In this document: in pieces, positions 6,254-7,862 of the stretch
Numbering within the stretch: position 1 is the stretch's first letter
How the letters are laid out: each line of letters starts with the position of its first letter
Source of the DNA: an uncultured Porphyromonadaceae bacterium
GTDB lineage: Bacteria > Bacteroidota > Bacteroidia > Bacteroidales > Muribaculaceae
Assembly (NCBI GenBank): GCA_900555915.1
Contig: USNC01000061.1
Location: 1-7,862, forward strand
Length of the DNA: 7,862 bases
Direction: 5' to 3'
Notes under the pieces: model-generated
Database searches by the model: none
What the model was told of the DNA's origin: nothing
Seen by the model: the letters and a program-made list of their open reading frames with translations, nothing else
Program-made: the position numbers and the translations under genes

Positions 6254-7257
6254 GGACGGCTGCTTTGCGCTTATTGCTGATTCTCGCCGGGGTCATAATG
6301 ACTTCGCTGCATTGCTGGGCCCAGAGCGGAAAAGGAACCATTACGCCCGTAGACAGCGACGACGGTGCCCCGCAGAAACCGGTGCTGCATTATTATGACA
6401 AGCACGGCGAGAAACTCGACCGGCCGGTGCTGTATCTTGCCGAACTCGATACTGCCTCCGCCGTGCGTCCCTCTTCGCCGTATCCGCTGTTCAACGGTTT
6501 TTCCGTAGGTGTGAATTTCGGCGATGCCATTCTCTCGCTTATCGGTCAGTCGCACTATAGTTATGACGTCAGCGCTATGGTGTCGCTCCACAACTGGTTT
6601 TTTCCGGTAGTAGAGGCTGGCATAGGCTGGGGGAGGCATACGGAAACCAACGACCTGTATAAGGTGAAGGCAAAGCCCTCGTTCTATGGAAAAATAGGCT
6701 TGAACTATAACTTCCTGTATAAGTCCAAACCCGACTATATGGCCTATCTCGGCGTGAGGTTCGGATTCACAAGCCATTCATGGGACATGACCGATATCAA
6801 ACCGCCAACTACGGATGATCAGCAGCCTCCTGCCGATGAAACTCCGCAGCAGGCTGATGGTGTGACACAGCTTCTCGACCAGTCCTGTGTGTCGATATAT
6901 GGAGAGGTTCTCGCTGGGCTTAAAGTGAAGATAGCAGGTCCGTTCTCTCTCGGATGGAACGTGCGCTACCGTCTCGGCCTGCACAGCAGCAAGGGGGCTG
7001 ACCCCTGGTTTGTGCCCGGCTACGGCACCGGACCGCTCGGTGTCAACATCTGTGCGTATCTCACCTTCGGCGAGAAGCCGCGCCGCGATGCGGTGGCGAT
7101 TCCTGATGAGTTGCCCCAGCCCGCTCCGGAATCAGGGCAGGACTCGAAGCCGGATGTCGGCGATGTGCCCGCTTCCGACGGTCAGCAAACCCCGGCCGCC
7201 GAGCAGACCGAGACCCAGGAATCTGCTTCAATCTCAGCGGAAAGCGGCCAAACATAA
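6247..7257 (+). CDS. DUF6048-like exported beta-rich (putative outer-membrane) protein
   Basis: Residues 1-25 form a signal peptide (Arg-containing N-end, Leu-rich core, CWAQ before the likely cut). From about residue 78 the pattern YPLFNGFSVGVN, SYDVSAMVSLHNWFFPVVEAGIGWG, FYGKIGLNYNFLY, YLGVRFGFTSHSWD, YGEVLAGLKVKI and LGWNVRYRLGL shows alternating amphipathic strands. It resembles the Bacteroidetes DUF6048 family, thought to be beta-barrel-like; I recognise this by pattern only. Two oddities stand out: a Pro/Gln/Asp-rich insert at about 185-205 between strands, and a ~60-residue low-complexity Pro/Gln/Glu/Ser tail after the last strand (about 275-336). The start overlaps the glycosyltransferase stop by 7 bp, so it is the last gene of the operon. 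Function is unknown; the context suggests the outer envelope. Confidence 0.75.
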   Translation: MVRTAALRLLLILAGVIMTSLHCWAQSGKGTITPVDSDDGAPQKPVLHYYDKHGEKLDRPVLYLAELDTASAVRPSSPYPLFNGFSVGVNFGDAILSLIGQSHYSYDVSAMVSLHNWFFPVVEAGIGWGRHTETNDLYKVKAKPSFYGKIGLNYNFLYKSKPDYMAYLGVRFGFTSHSWDMTDIKPPTTDDQQPPADETPQQADGVTQLLDQSCVSIYGEVLAGLKVKIAGPFSLGWNVRYRLGLHSSKGADPWFVPGYGTGPLGVNICAYLTFGEKPRRDAVAIPDELPQPAPESGQDSKPDVGDVPASDGQQTPAAEQTETQESASISAESGQT

Positions 7258-7260
7258 ACT

Positions 7261-7292
7261 AAACTTATAAACTTATAAACTCATAAACTTCA
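7261..7292 (+). repeat. Octamer tandem repeat after the operon
   Basis: Four 8-bp units, AAACTTAT, AAACTTAT, AAACTCAT and AAACTTCA, begin three bases after the TAA stop of the last operon gene. They are similar in placement, though not in sequence, to the heptamers after the gene ending at 1167. Confidence 0.75.
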
Positions 7293-7314
7293 AGTTGAGC
7301 TTGCGAAACTTGAA
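7289..7314 (+). other. Hairpin after the operon, without U-tract
   Basis: TTCAAGTT (7289-7296) pairs with AACTTGAA (7307-7314) across a 10-base loop. It is followed by A-rich rather than T-rich sequence, so it is not a standard intrinsic terminator. It may protect the 3' end of the operon transcript. Confidence 0.4.
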
Positions 7315-7334
7315 TAAAAAAACTGACAAAATAT

Positions 7335-7365
7335 TTTGCCATTCCAAAAAAAATATCTAATTTTG
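7335..7365 (+). promoter_or_regulatory. Bacteroidetes-type promoter of tRNA-Ser
   Basis: TTTG at 7335-7338, a 19-base spacer and TAATTTTG at 7358-7365 match the Bacteroidetes -33 TTTG / -7 TAnnTTTG consensus exactly. An A8 tract (7346-7353) lies in the spacer. Initiation near 7372 would give a leader of about 20 bases before the tRNA. Confidence 0.8.
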
Positions 7366-7392
7366 TAACCGCTATCAGAAACAACCCTTTCT

Positions 7393-7479
7393 GGAAAGAT
7401 GCCGGAGTGGTCGATCGGGACGGTCTCGAAAACCGTTGTACCCTTACGGGTACCCAGGGTTCGAATCCCTGTCTTTCCG
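7393..7479 (+). tRNA. tRNA-Ser (anticodon CGA)
   Basis: The gene is 87 bases long with a complete class II fold. The acceptor stem GGAAAGA (7393-7399) pairs perfectly with TCTTTCC (7472-7478), with discriminator G7479. The anticodon stem pairs 7420-7424 with 7432-7436, and loop CTCGAAA places the anticodon CGA at 7427-7429, reading UCG. A long variable arm with a 6-bp stem (7438-7443 with 7448-7453) is typical of serine tRNAs. The T-arm CAGGG/CCCTG has loop TTCGAAT. The next bases are CAA, so CCA is not encoded and must be added after transcription. Confidence 0.97.
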
Positions 7480-7514
7480 CAACCTAATCCGACCAAAATC
7501 GGACTAAAGACGGT

Positions 7515-7549
7515 AAAACCGCAGACTATCAAATAGTTCTGCGGTTTTT
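7515..7549 (+). terminator. Intrinsic terminator of tRNA-Ser
   Basis: AAAACCGCAGA (7515-7525) pairs with TCTGCGGTTTT (7538-7548). An inner CTAT/ATAG extension, with T7537 bulged, closes a CAA loop, and the stem ends in a run of five T. It lies 35 bases after the tRNA. Confidence 0.88.
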
Positions 7550-7614
7550 CGTGTCTTTCCCCATCGACTCAGGACCGATGTCAGACCTAAAAAAGACCAT
7601 CTCAGACATACTTT

Positions 7615-7677
7615 AGGCACAAATTCGTATCACTACCCACCGCAGCATGTTTCTGTGCCTGATTTGTGCGTGATACG
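7615..7677. repeat. Interleaved short inverted repeats
   Basis: AGGCACA (7615-7621) is inverted at 7654-7660, GCACAAAT (7617-7624) at 7662-7669 and CGTATCAC (7626-7633) at 7670-7677. The last two blocks keep their order instead of mirroring it, so this is not one simple hairpin. Repeated binding sites, as at recombinase attachment sites or mobile-element ends, are one possibility. Confidence 0.5.
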
Positions 7678-7781
7678 ACGAATGGAAGGGGCGCAGGGCT
7701 TCTTGCACTGAAATTTCCATGTGAAAGGTTTAGATAGTGGATTTTTATTAGGTACGATTAATAAAATTGCCTTATCTTTAG

Positions 7782-7807
7782 ATTTTATTTGGTATACCAA
7801 ATAAAAT
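7782..7807. repeat. Perfect 26-bp palindrome
   Basis: The half-site ATTTTATTTGGTA (7782-7794) is followed directly by its exact reverse complement (7795-7807), with no loop. It could be a dimeric regulator's operator. It ends six bases before adapter sequence, so its right edge needs read support. Confidence 0.7.
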
Positions 7808-7813
7808 TCATTA

Positions 7814-7862
7814 CTGTCTCTTATACACATCTCCGAGCCCACGAGACACTGAGCGATCTCGT
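7814..7862 (+). other. Illumina Nextera adapter contamination
   Basis: CTGTCTCTTATACACATCT (7814-7832) is the transposase mosaic-end sequence. It is followed by CCGAGCCCACGAGAC (7833-7847), an 8-base index ACTGAGCG (7848-7855) and ATCTCGT (7856-7862), the start of the P7 tail. This is library read-through, not genomic DNA. The genomic sequence ends at 7813. Confidence 0.98.

Larger units (their letters stand above)
7550..7813. other. Non-coding contig end, AT-rich towards 7813
   Basis: No credible gene is present. The stretch holds interleaved inverted motifs (7615-7677), two copies of GGTA-N5-AATAAAAT and a perfect 26-bp palindrome. It may be the start of another element cut off by the contig end. 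Confidence 0.6.

Noticed and set aside
7289..7314. Intrinsic terminator for the four-gene operon
   Set aside because: The 8-bp stem is AT-rich and no T-run follows it on the + strand, so it is listed only as a hairpin.
7470..7560. TGTCTTTCC direct repeat as a proven attL/attR pair
   Set aside because: Only nine bases match and just 82 bp separate the copies, with only a terminator between them. Chance is likely; it is kept only as a minor hint in the integration-site finding.

Overview
The window looks like the end of a contig from a gut Bacteroidales bacterium, possibly Muribaculaceae-like. Supporting signs: TTTG / TAnnTTTG promoter elements of the Bacteroidetes primary sigma factor, few Shine-Dalgarno sites, a DUF6048-like protein restricted to Bacteroidetes, a periplasmic choloylglycine-hydrolase-family enzyme, and GC-rich coding regions separated by AT-rich gaps. 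The family-level placement is inference.

Layout. Positions 1-1167 (+) hold the 3' part of a TolB/PD40-type beta-propeller protein with a CxxCH heme-type motif. Positions 1168-1821 contain no gene; this gap between two convergent genes is filled by a long, diverged foldback repeat of about 565-630 bp. It has hairpins, matching 20-bp end motifs and heptamer tandem repeats at both edges, and is followed by a strong bidirectional terminator. Positions 1822-2868 (-) encode an exported choloylglycine hydrolase family enzyme (linear amide C-N hydrolase). The 171-bp divergent gap at 2869-3039 carries promoter-like motifs and a duplicated T-tract.

Positions 3040-7257 (+) form a compact probable operon: an OmpR-type response regulator, its membrane histidine kinase, a GtrB/ArnC-like polyprenyl-phosphate glycosyltransferase (ATGA overlap with the kinase), and a DUF6048-like exported beta-rich protein (7-bp overlap with the glycosyltransferase). 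The arrangement suggests a sensor pair linked to cell-envelope glycan or outer-membrane functions. What it senses and what sugar is transferred cannot be read from the sequence.

A near-consensus promoter then drives a tRNA-Ser(CGA) at 7393-7479, followed by a hairpin terminator. The last ~260 bp of genomic sequence (7550-7813) is non-coding and AT-rich towards its end. It holds interleaved inverted motifs and a perfect 26-bp palindrome. The final 49 bases (7814-7862) are not biological: they are the Illumina Nextera transposase adapter plus an 8-base index and the start of the P7 tail.

The most interesting unexplained structure is the foldback repeat at 1163-1789, in which one hairpin differs between the two arms by compensatory changes. 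No complete new defence or mobile system is visible.
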